NCBI GenBank assembly: GCA_965213645.1
Contig: CBDBZX010000004.1
Span: 248,001-312,000 of the forward strand
Reading direction: 5' to 3'
DNA: 64,000 nucleotides
Source: CBDBZX01 sp965213645
GTDB lineage: Bacteria > Deinococcota > Deinococci > Deinococcales > Trueperaceae
A program made the translations under genes and the position numbers. Of the stretch, positions 1-8,371 are shown one piece after another. How positions within the stretch are numbered: position 1 is the stretch's first letter; every line of letters begins with the position of its first letter. The notes beneath the pieces are model-generated. The model was given only the letters and a program-made list of their open reading frames with translations, was not told where the DNA came from and ran no database searches.

Positions 1-1187
1 TTGCCGAACTCCGCGCTCACTATCCCGGCGCAGACGTTGTGGACGAGCAAGGCTGCATCCTCTTACCCGGTCTCATCGACACGCATGTCCACTACCCGCA
101 GGTGCGTATCGTCGGCGCGATGGGGCTGCGGCTTTTGGACTGGTTGAGCGAGCGCACGCTGCCCGAAGAGGCGCGGCTGGCGGATGTTGACTATGCCCTG
201 GACCTCGCTCGAGCCTTTGTGCGCTCGCTCCTGCGCAACGGCACCACCACCGCGCTCGTCTTCGGCTCGCACTTTCGCGGCGCACAAGCGGTCTTGTTTG
301 AGGAAGCGACGCGCGTAGGCTTGCGGATGACGAGTGGGCTCGTGGTGTCGGATAGGGGGTTGCGGGCTGAACTCGAGCACTCTCCCCAAAGGTGCTACGA
401 GGAGAGCAAAGCCCTGTTGGAGAGGTGGCATGACCGCGCCCGGCTGCGCTACGCCGTCACACCGCGCTTCTCGGTCTCGTGCAGCGAAGCCCTTTTAGAG
501 GTTTGCGGCGCACTCATGCGTGAGCACCCCGGCGTCTTCTTTCAAACCCACCTCAACGAGAGCAAAGACGAAATCCGCGTGGTGAAGGGGCTTTTTCCGT
601 GGGCGAGCGATTACTTGGAAACCTACGAACGCTTCGGCTTGGTCGGACCCCAGTCCGTTTTCGCGCACGACGTTCACGTGACGGAGGGCGAACTTTCCCG
701 GCTCGCCAAAGTTGGGGCGGGGGTGGCGCACTGCCCCTCCTCCAACGCCTTCATCGGCAGTGGGTTGTTCGACATGGCGAGGCATCTCGCGCACGGCGTC
801 CCTTTCGCACTCGGTACGGATGTCGGCGGCGGTACGGGCTTTAGCTTGCTCAAAGAGGGGCTCATGGCCTACCAGACGCAGATGCTCCGCAGTGTCGATG
901 ACGAGGGCTATCCGCTCAGCCCGGTGCATCTGCTCCACTTGGCAACGCAAGCGGGCGCGAATCTTCTCGAGCTAGGGGGAGAGGTCGGCAGCTTAGCGGC
1001 GGGCAAGAGCGCTGACTTCGTGCTGCTGCGTCCGCCTGAGAAGAGCAACCTAGCTGAAGTTTTAGCGCACAGCCCTTCAGCGGAGGCGAGTTTGGGCGCG
1101 TTGTTTACATTGGCACGAGAAGATTGTGTGCGAGAGGTCTATCTGGCGGGCGAGCCGAAACTCAGTTCTCTACTCAGTGAAGTTTAG
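1..1187 (+). CDS. guaD: Guanine deaminase, 5' end cut by window
   Basis: Hydrolyses guanine to xanthine and ammonia in purine salvage; cytoplasmic zinc enzyme of the amidohydrolase superfamily. The open frame runs to the first bases of the window, so the N-terminal part of the usual roughly 430-residue protein (about 50 residues) is missing; a GTG at 39 is only an internal codon. Visible hallmarks are the metal-binding DTHVHYPQ, the substrate-pocket THLNES, FAHDVH with a further metal histidine, the HCPSSN strand and the catalytic GTDVGGG. The SLAAGKSADFVLL ending is typical of the C-terminal beta domain. The stop codon directly abuts the stop of the convergent membrane-protein gene. Assignment rests on recognised motifs; a close amidohydrolase such as a chlorohydrolase is less likely because HVHYPQ and GTDVGGG are guanine-deaminase-like. 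Confidence 0.9.
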   Translation, partial: AELRAHYPGADVVDEQGCILLPGLIDTHVHYPQVRIVGAMGLRLLDWLSERTLPEEARLADVDYALDLARAFVRSLLRNGTTTALVFGSHFRGAQAVLFEEATRVGLRMTSGLVVSDRGLRAELEHSPQRCYEESKALLERWHDRARLRYAVTPRFSVSCSEALLEVCGALMREHPGVFFQTHLNESKDEIRVVKGLFPWASDYLETYERFGLVGPQSVFAHDVHVTEGELSRLAKVGAGVAHCPSSNAFIGSGLFDMARHLAHGVPFALGTDVGGGTGFSLLKEGLMAYQTQMLRSVDDEGYPLSPVHLLHLATQAGANLLELGGEVGSLAAGKSADFVLLRPPEKSNLAEVLAHSPSAEASLGALFTLAREDCVREVYLAGEPKLSSLLSEV

Positions 1188-1727
1188 TTAGCGAGACTTA
1201 GCGGGCCGCTTGCGGTTAGGCGTACCTCTAGGATAGCTCGCAACCTTTTCCTTCTCAGTAGACTCGACTTCAGCGTCCTCCTCGACCTCTTCCGCCTGCA
1301 CCTTTGTTACGGGTACAGACTCATCAACCGGGTCGTCCGAGCCGTCCTCCACAACGATGTTTTCTGGAATATTTCCAGGCACTTCACGGCGCGCTGAGAA
1401 GGAGTCCTCGAGCTGAAGCTGCTTGCGCTGCTCTAGTTGCTTGCGAAACTTCTCGTCGCCCACGAGTTGATACGCGCCGCCCTCTAGGTGGTCGTAAACC
1501 GCCTTATAGCTCTGCGTCAGGTTGTCAACGAGTTCCGCTGTTTTGAGGAAGTGCTCGCTCACGTCCTCGCGGTAGATTTCAAGCTCTTCGGTTTTCGCGT
1601 CAAGCTCGTCTTGGAGCTTTTTGAGCCTGCGTGAGTTGCGGTAGCGCAGCGTGAAAAAGGCGAAGCCCAAAATGCTGCCCACGACAAAGACCACTACGAC
1701 AAAAAGCCAAAAATTCTCGATATACAC
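1188..1727 (-). CDS. ZapG/YhcB-like (DUF1043) single-pass membrane protein
   Basis: 179 residues. Residues about 6-28 form one membrane helix (FWLFVVVVFVVGSILGFAFF), followed by a cytoplasmic coiled coil and the DUF1043 core: REDVSEHFLKTAELVDNL, then SYKAVYDHLEGGAYQL. In E. coli the family member YhcB/ZapG links cell division with envelope synthesis; whether it does so here is inference. The C-terminal 60 residues are acidic and low-complexity, ending in a basic RKRPAKSR tail. The start is supported by a strong AGGAGG about 7 bases upstream of the ATG. No partner gene is adjacent: the neighbour is a convergent guanine deaminase. Confidence 0.75.
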   Translation of the reverse strand: MYIENFWLFVVVVFVVGSILGFAFFTLRYRNSRRLKKLQDELDAKTEELEIYREDVSEHFLKTAELVDNLTQSYKAVYDHLEGGAYQLVGDEKFRKQLEQRKQLQLEDSFSARREVPGNIPENIVVEDGSDDPVDESVPVTKVQAEEVEEDAEVESTEKEKVASYPRGTPNRKRPAKSR

Positions 1728-2111
1728 ATAAACCTCCTACTGATATAGCGCCTGCTGATGCAGCGCTAAGGTGTTGCTCTTCCGTTTAAGCGGTTGCGCC
1801 TAATTGTCGGTCGTCAACCTGTAATTCAGCCGGTGGTCAGGAAAGCGCACTCATCTCTACAGTTTAAGCTAACTCTCCGGTATAGAGGTGTGACTTGCAA
1901 GAAAGTCGGTTTTTAGTCCAAGATACCTAATCTAGCAACGGTGGACGGCTCGAGAAAGTCACCACGCCGCGCAGATGGCGTCCGAACCCCTGCAACCTTC
2001 TTCACATTCGTCCTTATATTCCCCACTTATGTGACGAAAGCACATGAGGATATGAACGGTCTATGAAAAATTGGCAATCTATAGGGCGTCCCTCACACTT
2101 ATACTTGTAAT
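1728..2111. other. Divergent intergenic region
   Basis: About 380 bases between the ZapG-like gene (leftward) and the cyclase gene (rightward). It must hold both promoters. The only element I can place is the -10 box of the cyclase gene (separate entry). There is no convincing ORF, hairpin with a T run, or copy of the dispersed repeat families. Confidence 0.5.
2100..2105 (+). promoter_or_regulatory. -10 box of leaderless cyclase gene
   Basis: TATACT lies exactly six bases before the GTG start at 2112 and there is no Shine-Dalgarno, so transcription would begin at or next to the start codon. No good -35 at 17 bases; TTGGCA at 2071 is 23 bases away. Confidence 0.55.
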
Positions 2112-4061
2112 GTGGACGCCGTTTCTTGCCCTACTTGCAGTGCGCCAAACCCCAAAGCGATGCGCTTTTGTGGCATGTGCGGCGCGCGGCTCATCCCTCA
2201 CCCCTTGGGCCGCGAGCGGCGGCGCGTGACGGTCGCATTTATCGACTTGGTGGGCTTTAGTGCGCTCACTAGGGACTACGACCCCGAAAAGCTGCGCGAC
2301 TTCGCTGACGAAATCTTGACGGTCATCGCGGGCATCGTCGAGGACTTCGACGGTTACGTGGACGCCTTTCAGGGCGACGGGCTCATCGCGCTCTTCGGCG
2401 CACCGCGCTCGCACCCTGACGACGCCGAACGCGCGGTGTTGGCGGCGGCGGCGGGGCTCCGAGCGGTGGAGGCCATTGGGCGCAACAAAGGCATCATGCT
2501 AAAAGGACGCGCGGGCATCAATACGGGCACCGTCATCGCGGGCACCGTCGGGACGAAGCGCGTCAAGGACTATACGGTGATGGGCTCGGCGGTGAACTTA
2601 GCGGCGCGTTTAGAGGCTGCGGCCTCCCCCGGCGAGGTTTGGGTCGGTGAAGAGACCTTCGAGGCGACGCGCCACCGCCTCTACTACGCGCCAAGCCCCC
2701 CCTTAAAGCTGCGCGGCTTCCCCGAGGTGACGCGGGCGTACCACTTCACCGAGCGGATGCACGCCCGCGACCCGTACGCGCACCTAAGTTTTGTGGGCCG
2801 CACCGAAGAGCGCAAGGCGCTCTGGAACGCTTTAGAAGAGGTGCGCCGCACGGGTGAGGTGCGAGAGGTACGGCTTATAGGCGAGGCGGGAGGCGGCAAA
2901 ACGCGGCTCATGCGCGAGTTTTGTAAAGAGGTCAAAAGAAAGCGTGCGGCGCAGGTGGTGTGGCTCGAGCAAGGCCCTTTCACGTCCATTACGCCGAGCG
3001 CCCCCTTAGAGCCCTTGCTCCTCAGCGACACGGTCCTGCAAAACACGCCCCTACTGCTCATCACCGAGCCGAGCGCGGCGCAAGAAACCTTGCTCTTAGA
3101 CCGCGCGGTGGCGGGTGCCTTGGTCGTGCGGCTCAGCCGCAGGGCGGCAGTACAAAAGGTAACGGTACAAAGTGCAGCGCAGAAAGCTGAGACGTTGCCG
3201 CTCGCACCGCTCAGCACCGAGGAGAGCTTGGCGCTCTTGGGTCAGCTCACCAAGCCAGAATTCAAACTGGCAGCCGAAGCGCTCGTCCCGCAAGTCGGCG
3301 GTGTCCCCGCGCACGTCATCGAACTCGGACGGGCACTGGGCGCAGCCCGCTTCGGCACGCTGCCCAACTCGCTCACCTCCCTCTTGCAAGCGCGGCTCGA
3401 CCTGCTCCCGCAGAGCGCCCGCCAACTCCTCGCCCAGCTCGCGCTCGTGGGTAAGCGCTGCTGGGCGGGACTCGCCACCACGCTCACCGACCAGCGCGAC
3501 TTAGACACGCTCTTGAGCGAAAACCTACTTGTACTGGAGGCCCACACCGCGCTGCCCGGCGAGAGCGAGTACCGCTTCCAGAGCGACCTCTTGCGCAGCG
3601 CCGCCCTCTTGATGGTGCCTTTAAGCGAGCGTCCCAAGACGCATCAGCACATCGCCAACTGGCTGACGAGCCGCAGCACGATCGAGGAGGCGAAAGCGGC
3701 GGACATCGCGGAGTTGACCACATATCACTTCAGACAGATGGGCGACGATGAGGCGGCACATCCTCATCTCTTGAATGCGGCGCTGAGCGCGGCTCAAGAA
3801 GATAGGTATGAGATGCTCGAGTCCCTCCTCTCCCTAGACGTCCCCCCGCACTTGCACGCTCAAAGCACCCTCGCTTACGTTCAGGTGATGTGGCAGCGTG
3901 ACGTCCAGGCAGCACTCCAAAGGTTAGAAGAGGTCAAAGCGTGGTTGGCGTCAGAGCCCGAAGGCAATCACAGAACCCTGCGAACTCAGTACGAGGAATT
4001 GGCGCAAACCGTCAAAGCCGCAAAGGTCAAACGTCAAGTAGGCTTGCGCCTAGCAAGTTAA
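2112..4061 (+). CDS. Zinc-ribbon class III nucleotide cyclase fused to AAA-type ATPase
   Basis: 649 residues. Order: a four-Cys zinc ribbon at about 5-30 (CPTCSAPNPKAMRFCGMCGA), a CHD cyclase domain at about 40-210, and a P-loop ATPase from about 235. Both catalytic metal aspartates are present (FIDLVGFS and FQGDGLIALFG), as are the transition-state Asn and Arg in VMGSAVNLAARLEA, so cyclase activity (cAMP or cGMP) is plausible. The Walker A is GEAGGGKT. The ATPase part is much shorter than in most cyclase-ATPase-TPR proteins, and the middle (about 300-360) looks degenerate, though PLSTEESLALL matches the family. The C-terminal helices may be a short TPR remnant. The GTG start is leaderless. 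Likely a cytoplasmic signalling protein; its input is unknown. Confidence 0.85.
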   Translation: MDAVSCPTCSAPNPKAMRFCGMCGARLIPHPLGRERRRVTVAFIDLVGFSALTRDYDPEKLRDFADEILTVIAGIVEDFDGYVDAFQGDGLIALFGAPRSHPDDAERAVLAAAAGLRAVEAIGRNKGIMLKGRAGINTGTVIAGTVGTKRVKDYTVMGSAVNLAARLEAAASPGEVWVGEETFEATRHRLYYAPSPPLKLRGFPEVTRAYHFTERMHARDPYAHLSFVGRTEERKALWNALEEVRRTGEVREVRLIGEAGGGKTRLMREFCKEVKRKRAAQVVWLEQGPFTSITPSAPLEPLLLSDTVLQNTPLLLITEPSAAQETLLLDRAVAGALVVRLSRRAAVQKVTVQSAAQKAETLPLAPLSTEESLALLGQLTKPEFKLAAEALVPQVGGVPAHVIELGRALGAARFGTLPNSLTSLLQARLDLLPQSARQLLAQLALVGKRCWAGLATTLTDQRDLDTLLSENLLVLEAHTALPGESEYRFQSDLLRSAALLMVPLSERPKTHQHIANWLTSRSTIEEAKAADIAELTTYHFRQMGDDEAAHPHLLNAALSAAQEDRYEMLESLLSLDVPPHLHAQSTLAYVQVMWQRDVQAALQRLEEVKAWLASEPEGNHRTLRTQYEELAQTVKAAKVKRQVGLRLAS

Positions 4062-4252
4062 ATGAGTTTTGGCTCGAGTCATACCAGCTTGAAAAAGGGA
4101 CCGTTCGTTTACTTCGTAAAATTACATAACCAGCTCGACTGGATGGCACAATGTGAGAGCGTACGAAGTTACGCTCATCAAGTGGGAGCGCCCTATGAAG
4201 GTGACGAGCGTTTGAGGATGGCACAATGTGCCATCCTCAAATCACTTTGGTA
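4062..4252. other. Convergent intergenic region
   Basis: Between the stops of the cyclase gene and the metallopeptidase-like gene. It holds the 31-bp palindrome at 4211 and an earlier half-copy of the same word (GGATGGCACAATGTG at 4141). The short open frame starting at 4062 looks fortuitous. Confidence 0.5.
4211..4241. terminator. 31-bp perfect palindrome, probable two-way terminator
   Basis: Two 15-base arms (TTTGAGGATGGCACA and its complement) meet around a single central base. In RNA it would form a hairpin of about 14 bp with a 3-base loop, flanked by A and T runs on either side. It sits between two convergent stops (4061 and 4253), where a shared terminator is expected. Confidence 0.65.
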
Positions 4253-5116
4253 TCACTTAGGAACGTTGACCTCCTTGGGTGATTCGTCAAGCGATTCATC
4301 CGTTGAGCCAAAGACCACGAACCACTCCCGGAAGCTCGGTTCGATTTCTAGGAGGAGCCTCGAGACCTCTCCCCTACCTATCTTCCTATCCCCTTGCAAC
4401 CGTTCACGCATCGCGCTCGGAAAGTCCCAGCCGCGCTCTGCCAAAAGTGCCGCCGCCCGGAGCGTGAATACCCCTTGAAACCAGAGCAGGTTGTTGAAGT
4501 CCAGCCGACCTCTCGGATATTCAAACGAGCCCAAGCCAGCGCGTTTAACCGTCGTACCCGCCACCTGAAGCCGCGCCCAGGCGGTGAACCGCTCCTTGAC
4601 GGCCCCCAATCCAGCCACCTCGAGCGCCGCCAAAAAGAGGTACGTCGCCATGAACTCGTCCACCCACTTCACGCGGCTGCGCAGCCCTGAGAGGTTCGCT
4701 GCCGCATGTCCCCACTCGTGCCCGATCAAGAGGTCCAAAAACTCGCGCACATCCCCCGGCGCACGCTCACCCGAAAGCGCCGCTCGCACTAAAATATCAT
4801 CCCAGCGCCGCAACATCCGAGGTGGATAGTCCGCCGCCGCTATGACGCTAACGCCCGCGTCTTTTTGTGTCCGCGTAAACGGCAAGCCGTAAGGGTAACT
4901 AAAGAGCATCTGCCAATCGCGGCGGCTCACGATGAGGAGTTCGGTCCTTTCCAAAGGCCCCAAATGCGGCGCAGCTCCCGCTTGTAGTTCACCCAAAAAC
5001 CGCTGCAACTGCGCGGTGCGCCGCTGTGCACCTTTGGAAAAACGTGCTGGCGGGGAGCCGGGAAGAGGTTGCAAGTAGACCTTGCGGGCGTAGGGGTCGC
5101 TCACACTTTTGGGCAT
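4253..5116 (-). CDS. Putative zinc metallopeptidase-like protein (HExxH)
   Basis: About 287 residues from the ATG at 5116 (MPKSVSDPYARK); an upstream ATG at 5218 would add 34 residues of repeat-derived sequence and is less likely. The core is GHEWGHAAANLSGL followed 15-20 residues on by KWVDEFMATYLFLAAL: an HExxH zinc motif with a downstream Glu, the layout of gluzincin-type peptidases. No signal peptide or membrane helix, so probably cytoplasmic. I do not recognise a named family; substrate unknown. The gene ends next to the 31-bp palindrome and begins beside a repeat cluster. Confidence 0.6.
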   Translation of the reverse strand: MPKSVSDPYARKVYLQPLPGSPPARFSKGAQRRTAQLQRFLGELQAGAAPHLGPLERTELLIVSRRDWQMLFSYPYGLPFTRTQKDAGVSVIAAADYPPRMLRRWDDILVRAALSGERAPGDVREFLDLLIGHEWGHAAANLSGLRSRVKWVDEFMATYLFLAALEVAGLGAVKERFTAWARLQVAGTTVKRAGLGSFEYPRGRLDFNNLLWFQGVFTLRAAALLAERGWDFPSAMRERLQGDRKIGRGEVSRLLLEIEPSFREWFVVFGSTDESLDESPKEVNVPK

Positions 5117-5212
5117 CGTTGAGTTATGAGTTGATTCATAGGCTAGTGTACCGCGTGAGGTGTTATGGCTTTCTTCTTTGTGGGTTGGCTCGAGTAACAC
5201 AGTATTCACTGA

Positions 5213-5506
5213 AGTCACCCTGAGCGAATGCGAAGGGCCTCGTTCGGCTGTGCCGAAACTACGTAATTAGCTGCGCTAAAACTTTGTAACTCTCATTCTC
5301 TGTTAGAGGAGGAGGCGAATGCAGAGATTCTTCGACGGAGTCTATCCTGTAAAGGGCTGCGCTTCGCTCAGAATGACAACAGCGGTAGTGTGTCACCCTG
5401 GTCACGAAGTTAGGCGGAGCCCGGTTGTCGAAGGGTCTCGCCTTGCAATCTCACTCAAGAGAGTAGGCGAATGCAGAGATTCTTCACTGCGTTCAGAATG
5501 ACACAG
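5213..5506. repeat. Dispersed repeat R1, two tandem units
   Basis: Two adjacent copies of a mosaic built from GTCACCCTG...GAAGGGTCTCG and GCAGAGATTCTTCG...CAGAATGACA. Related copies lie at 10853, 24917, 28452 and 51216. No coding capacity. It fills the gap between the metallopeptidase-like gene and the padR promoter. Confidence 0.7.
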
Positions 5507-5539
5507 TTGATTGTTGGAGCGCTTTACTCAACTATCCTC

Positions 5540-5568
5540 TTGACAAATCTATTACCTAGCTTTACTAT
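5540..5568 (+). promoter_or_regulatory. Sigma-70-type promoter of the padR operon
   Basis: Exact TTGACA at 5540, a 17-base spacer, then TACTAT at 5563. This is the best-matching promoter in the window and lies 39 bases before the GTG start of padR, a likely site for autoregulation by PadR. Confidence 0.75.
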
Positions 5569-5607
5569 GTACTCATCTCAGTACCTAGCATACCTATGGA
5601 GGTAAAT

Positions 5608-5934
5608 GTGAACGGCAATCTGCTCAAGGGCAACCTAGACCTCATCCTCTTGGCGATTTTGGAGGACGAGCCCAAATACGGCTTAGAGATTATCGGCGAG
5701 GCCAAAGAGCGCACGGACGGCTACTTCGAGTTCAAAGAGGGGAGTCTCTACCCGGCGCTGCACCGCCTTGCCAAAGCGAAGCTCGTCGAGGCGGAGTTTG
5801 TGCCCTCGGATTCGGGAGGTCCGCGCAGGCGCTACTACCGTTTGACGGAGTCGGGTGGCAAGCGGTTGGCGGAGAAGCGTAGAGAGTGGGAGCGGTTTAA
5901 TGGGGCGGTTCGGGCGTTGTGGGAGGGGCGATGA
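5608..5934 (+). CDS. PadR-family transcriptional regulator
   Basis: 108 residues from the GTG at 5608, chosen because GGAGG lies 5 bases upstream; an ATG at 5596 overlaps that Shine-Dalgarno. The whole protein is the PadR winged helix: GNLDLILLAILEDEPKYG, the Tyr-Gly turn, FKEGSLYPALHRLAKAKLVE (recognition helix) and the wing RRRYYRLTESG, then a C-terminal dimerisation helix with RREWERF. It belongs to the short PadR-s2 class. Its stop overlaps the next gene's ATG (ATGA), and the two following genes encode HAAS-type membrane proteins, the usual partners of this class. It probably represses its own operon until a signal from those proteins or a ligand releases it (inference). Confidence 0.9.
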   Translation: MNGNLLKGNLDLILLAILEDEPKYGLEIIGEAKERTDGYFEFKEGSLYPALHRLAKAKLVEAEFVPSDSGGPRRRYYRLTESGGKRLAEKRREWERFNGAVRALWEGR

Positions 5935-7112
5935 AAGAGACAGGGAAAGAGGTTGAGCGGTATCTGAATAGGGCGACACGGGGGTTATGGGGGCGCAAAC
6001 GCCAAGAGATTCGTGAGGAACTAGAAGGGCATATCTCTGAGCGGGTGATGGCGTACCGGATTGCAGGACTTAATGAAGGGTACGCAGTAGAGCGGGCGCT
6101 TAGGGGATTAGGCGAACCTAGAGAGGTGAGTGCGGGGATGGCGCAAATTTATACAGTTCCTTGGGTGGCAGGCTCGAGCATGGCGCTGGCGGCAATCTGC
6201 GCCGTTACCATCGCAGCTGTGTCACTAGGGATGGCGCAAACGTTGCAGACAGCTCAGACCTTTCCTTCGCCCAACTGTCTTGAGTCCTCCAATGACACGG
6301 ACCAAAGCTGTCAAGGTTTCGGAGCTTGGGCAACGTTTGATGCGCTTGAAGATGTACTTAAACCACAAGGTGTCGAGTTCATCGAAAAGGGGGATACGCT
6401 GAGTCTACAGTTCAGTGACGGTAAATTCGCTACCGTTTTCATATCGTCCCTTACGCCACTCTATTTCGGCGATGATGAAACAGAGCTATCCGCAGAATAT
6501 CAACCTAAGCCCGGTTACTTTAAGGTTTGGGATTTTCTCGAGAATTTAGTGAAAAGCTCTTCTCTACCTATCCGCGTTGAGGGGTGGAATAACCCAACTG
6601 TTTATATTGCTAACACGTCGTTCACGCTCGGTAATGACGAACAGCCTGTTGACGGTCAAAGTTTCTACCTCGACTACCTGACCTCTACAGTGCTTAACCC
6701 TAATCAACTGTTAGCAGCTTCCTCTCGAAAAAACCCCAACGTTTTCTACTTGCCAGGCGGTAGTTATGAACCCTCAACCTTGCGCCTAGATGATGCGGAA
6801 CCCGACGCTGTTTACGGTGTTGTGATGCTTACGACGCCCCAAACAGTGGGGCTAGAGCCGAACACAACTTCCTCCGGTGGGTCTGAGTCCGAAGAAGAAC
6901 TTATCTACACACTCGATGTGGCTCGAGCTAAATCTGACAGTACATTAAGTTTACGATTGCCTACTGGCGAACCTCTTACATTCCTCGGTGAATTCGCCGG
7001 TCAACCTCAGCGCAACACCGCCGTTTTAGTGCGTCTCATAGGAACATCGAAAAGCGGTATCGGCTTTGGTTATGAGGTCGTTCCTCCTGAGCAAATCAGC
7101 GTTTTGAACTAA
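5931..7112 (+). CDS. HAAS-domain membrane sensor 1, paired with PadR
   Basis: 393 residues; the ATG at 5931 overlaps the padR stop and follows GGGAGGGG. Residues 1-75 are a helical cytoplasmic HAAS/permease-prefix-like domain (RQEIREELEGHISERV, ALRGLGEPREVSAGMAQ), then one membrane helix at about 85-108 (SSMALAAICAVTIAAVSLG). The remaining 285 residues are probably extracytoplasmic and match nothing I recognise. The outer part shares the phrase EGWNNPTVYIANTSFTLG with the next gene product, so the two are tandem paralogues. HAAS domains are known to occur next to PadR genes; the role as a signal receiver that controls PadR is inference. Confidence 0.75.
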   Translation: MKETGKEVERYLNRATRGLWGRKRQEIREELEGHISERVMAYRIAGLNEGYAVERALRGLGEPREVSAGMAQIYTVPWVAGSSMALAAICAVTIAAVSLGMAQTLQTAQTFPSPNCLESSNDTDQSCQGFGAWATFDALEDVLKPQGVEFIEKGDTLSLQFSDGKFATVFISSLTPLYFGDDETELSAEYQPKPGYFKVWDFLENLVKSSSLPIRVEGWNNPTVYIANTSFTLGNDEQPVDGQSFYLDYLTSTVLNPNQLLAASSRKNPNVFYLPGGSYEPSTLRLDDAEPDAVYGVVMLTTPQTVGLEPNTTSSGGSESEEELIYTLDVARAKSDSTLSLRLPTGEPLTFLGEFAGQPQRNTAVLVRLIGTSKSGIGFGYEVVPPEQISVLN

Positions 7113-7158
7113 TCACGAATATGGGGTCATGAACTTTGCTTACAGCGAAGGAGGAGTA

Positions 7159-8331
7159 GTGAACGACGTTGAGCAGTACCTGAAAAGAGCGACACGTGGA
7201 CTGTGGGGGCGCAGGCGTAGAGAGGTTCGTGAGGAACTAGAAGCGCATATCTCCGAACGTATTACGGTTCACCGGATTGCAGGTCTAAGTGAGAAAAATG
7301 CGGTAGAAAGGACGCTCAGTGAGATAGGGAAACCAGAAGAGGTGAATGTAGGAATGGCAAAAATCTACACAGTTCCTTGGGTAGCAGGCTCAGGTGTGTT
7401 TCTTGCTACCATTTGTACAGTCGCTGTTATCGCCCTTTCAGACAGCTTGGCGCAGTCTCTACCTATGGATTACCGCTGGCCTGCTGAAATTTGCCTCGAG
7501 GCGTCCGAGCGAACCCTGCCTGAAAAATGCAAAACAGACGAACCCTGGCTCAGCACGGCAGAAATTAGAGAGAGCTTAGAACCTCTAGGCGTAGCTGTAG
7601 CCGAGCAAGAGGACGCGCTCGTCCTTACTTTTCCCGGTGCACAACCCGTACGCCTAACCCCGCCCGATATCGATCCCGCAAATTACGGCTTGAGTGAAGA
7701 AACGCTCAGTACGCTTGTCGAGCGTGAGAGGTTGCGCGAAGATTACTATCCGCTTTTCACCCTCATCAATGAGATTGCAAGTCAGGCTGAGGTGCCTGTC
7801 AAGCTCGAGGGCTGGAACAATCCAGTTTTACAAGTAGGCAATACCACATTTCAATTAGGCACACCCGAGCAACCTCTGCAAACAAATGTATTTCACGCGG
7901 GCATTCTTACAGCGTTTATTCTCAATCAACCGACCTTCCCTAACTTCATTGACGCCGTAGAGCAAGTCCATATTGCTTGGGATGAGGGAAACGAACGTCC
8001 TACCTACCGTTTTGAGCAACAACGCTTAGAGGTCAGCGCGGGTGAAGGCGATAGATACCTCTTGATGGCGTGGCTCGAGCCGGTGCTGGGCGATCCAATT
8101 CTCTGGTACGACATAGCGCAAGCCAACGCGGATGGCACCGTCAATCTTCGCTTTCCTGATGAGGTCATGTTCGTCACTAAGGTCTATGAAAAGCCTGCAC
8201 TTAACACGGGCGTGCTCGTGCGCTTCACGGATACGTTTGTGCCTCAAGAGGTAGCGGCAGAACGCAGATGGGACGAGGTGATGGGCTTGGATTACACCAT
8301 CATCCCACCGCAAAAAATTCAGAGGCAGTGA
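7159..8331 (+). CDS. HAAS-domain membrane sensor 2, paralogue of sensor 1
   Basis: About 390 residues from GTG 7159, which has AAGGAGG 4 bases upstream; an ATG at 7129 would add ten residues but has no ribosome site. Same layout as the preceding protein: the helical domain RREVREELEAHISERI, GKPEEVNVGMAKIYTVPW, one membrane helix at about 80-100, then a large outer domain. The outer domains are diverged apart from EGWNNPVLQVGNTTFQLG and the C-terminal GVLVRFTDT stretch. The duplicated gene within one operon suggests a heteromeric or dual-input sensor. Unknown ligand. Confidence 0.75.
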   Translation: MNDVEQYLKRATRGLWGRRRREVREELEAHISERITVHRIAGLSEKNAVERTLSEIGKPEEVNVGMAKIYTVPWVAGSGVFLATICTVAVIALSDSLAQSLPMDYRWPAEICLEASERTLPEKCKTDEPWLSTAEIRESLEPLGVAVAEQEDALVLTFPGAQPVRLTPPDIDPANYGLSEETLSTLVERERLREDYYPLFTLINEIASQAEVPVKLEGWNNPVLQVGNTTFQLGTPEQPLQTNVFHAGILTAFILNQPTFPNFIDAVEQVHIAWDEGNERPTYRFEQQRLEVSAGEGDRYLLMAWLEPVLGDPILWYDIAQANADGTVNLRFPDEVMFVTKVYEKPALNTGVLVRFTDTFVPQEVAAERRWDEVMGLDYTIIPPQKIQRQ

Positions 8332-8371
8332 GTAGCGCTAACCTTTAACCTCTTCAAATCTCAAAACCTCT

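Noticed and set aside
4062..4478. 138-codon ORF after the cyclase gene
   Set aside because: It spans the palindrome and runs antisense through the metallopeptidase-like gene.
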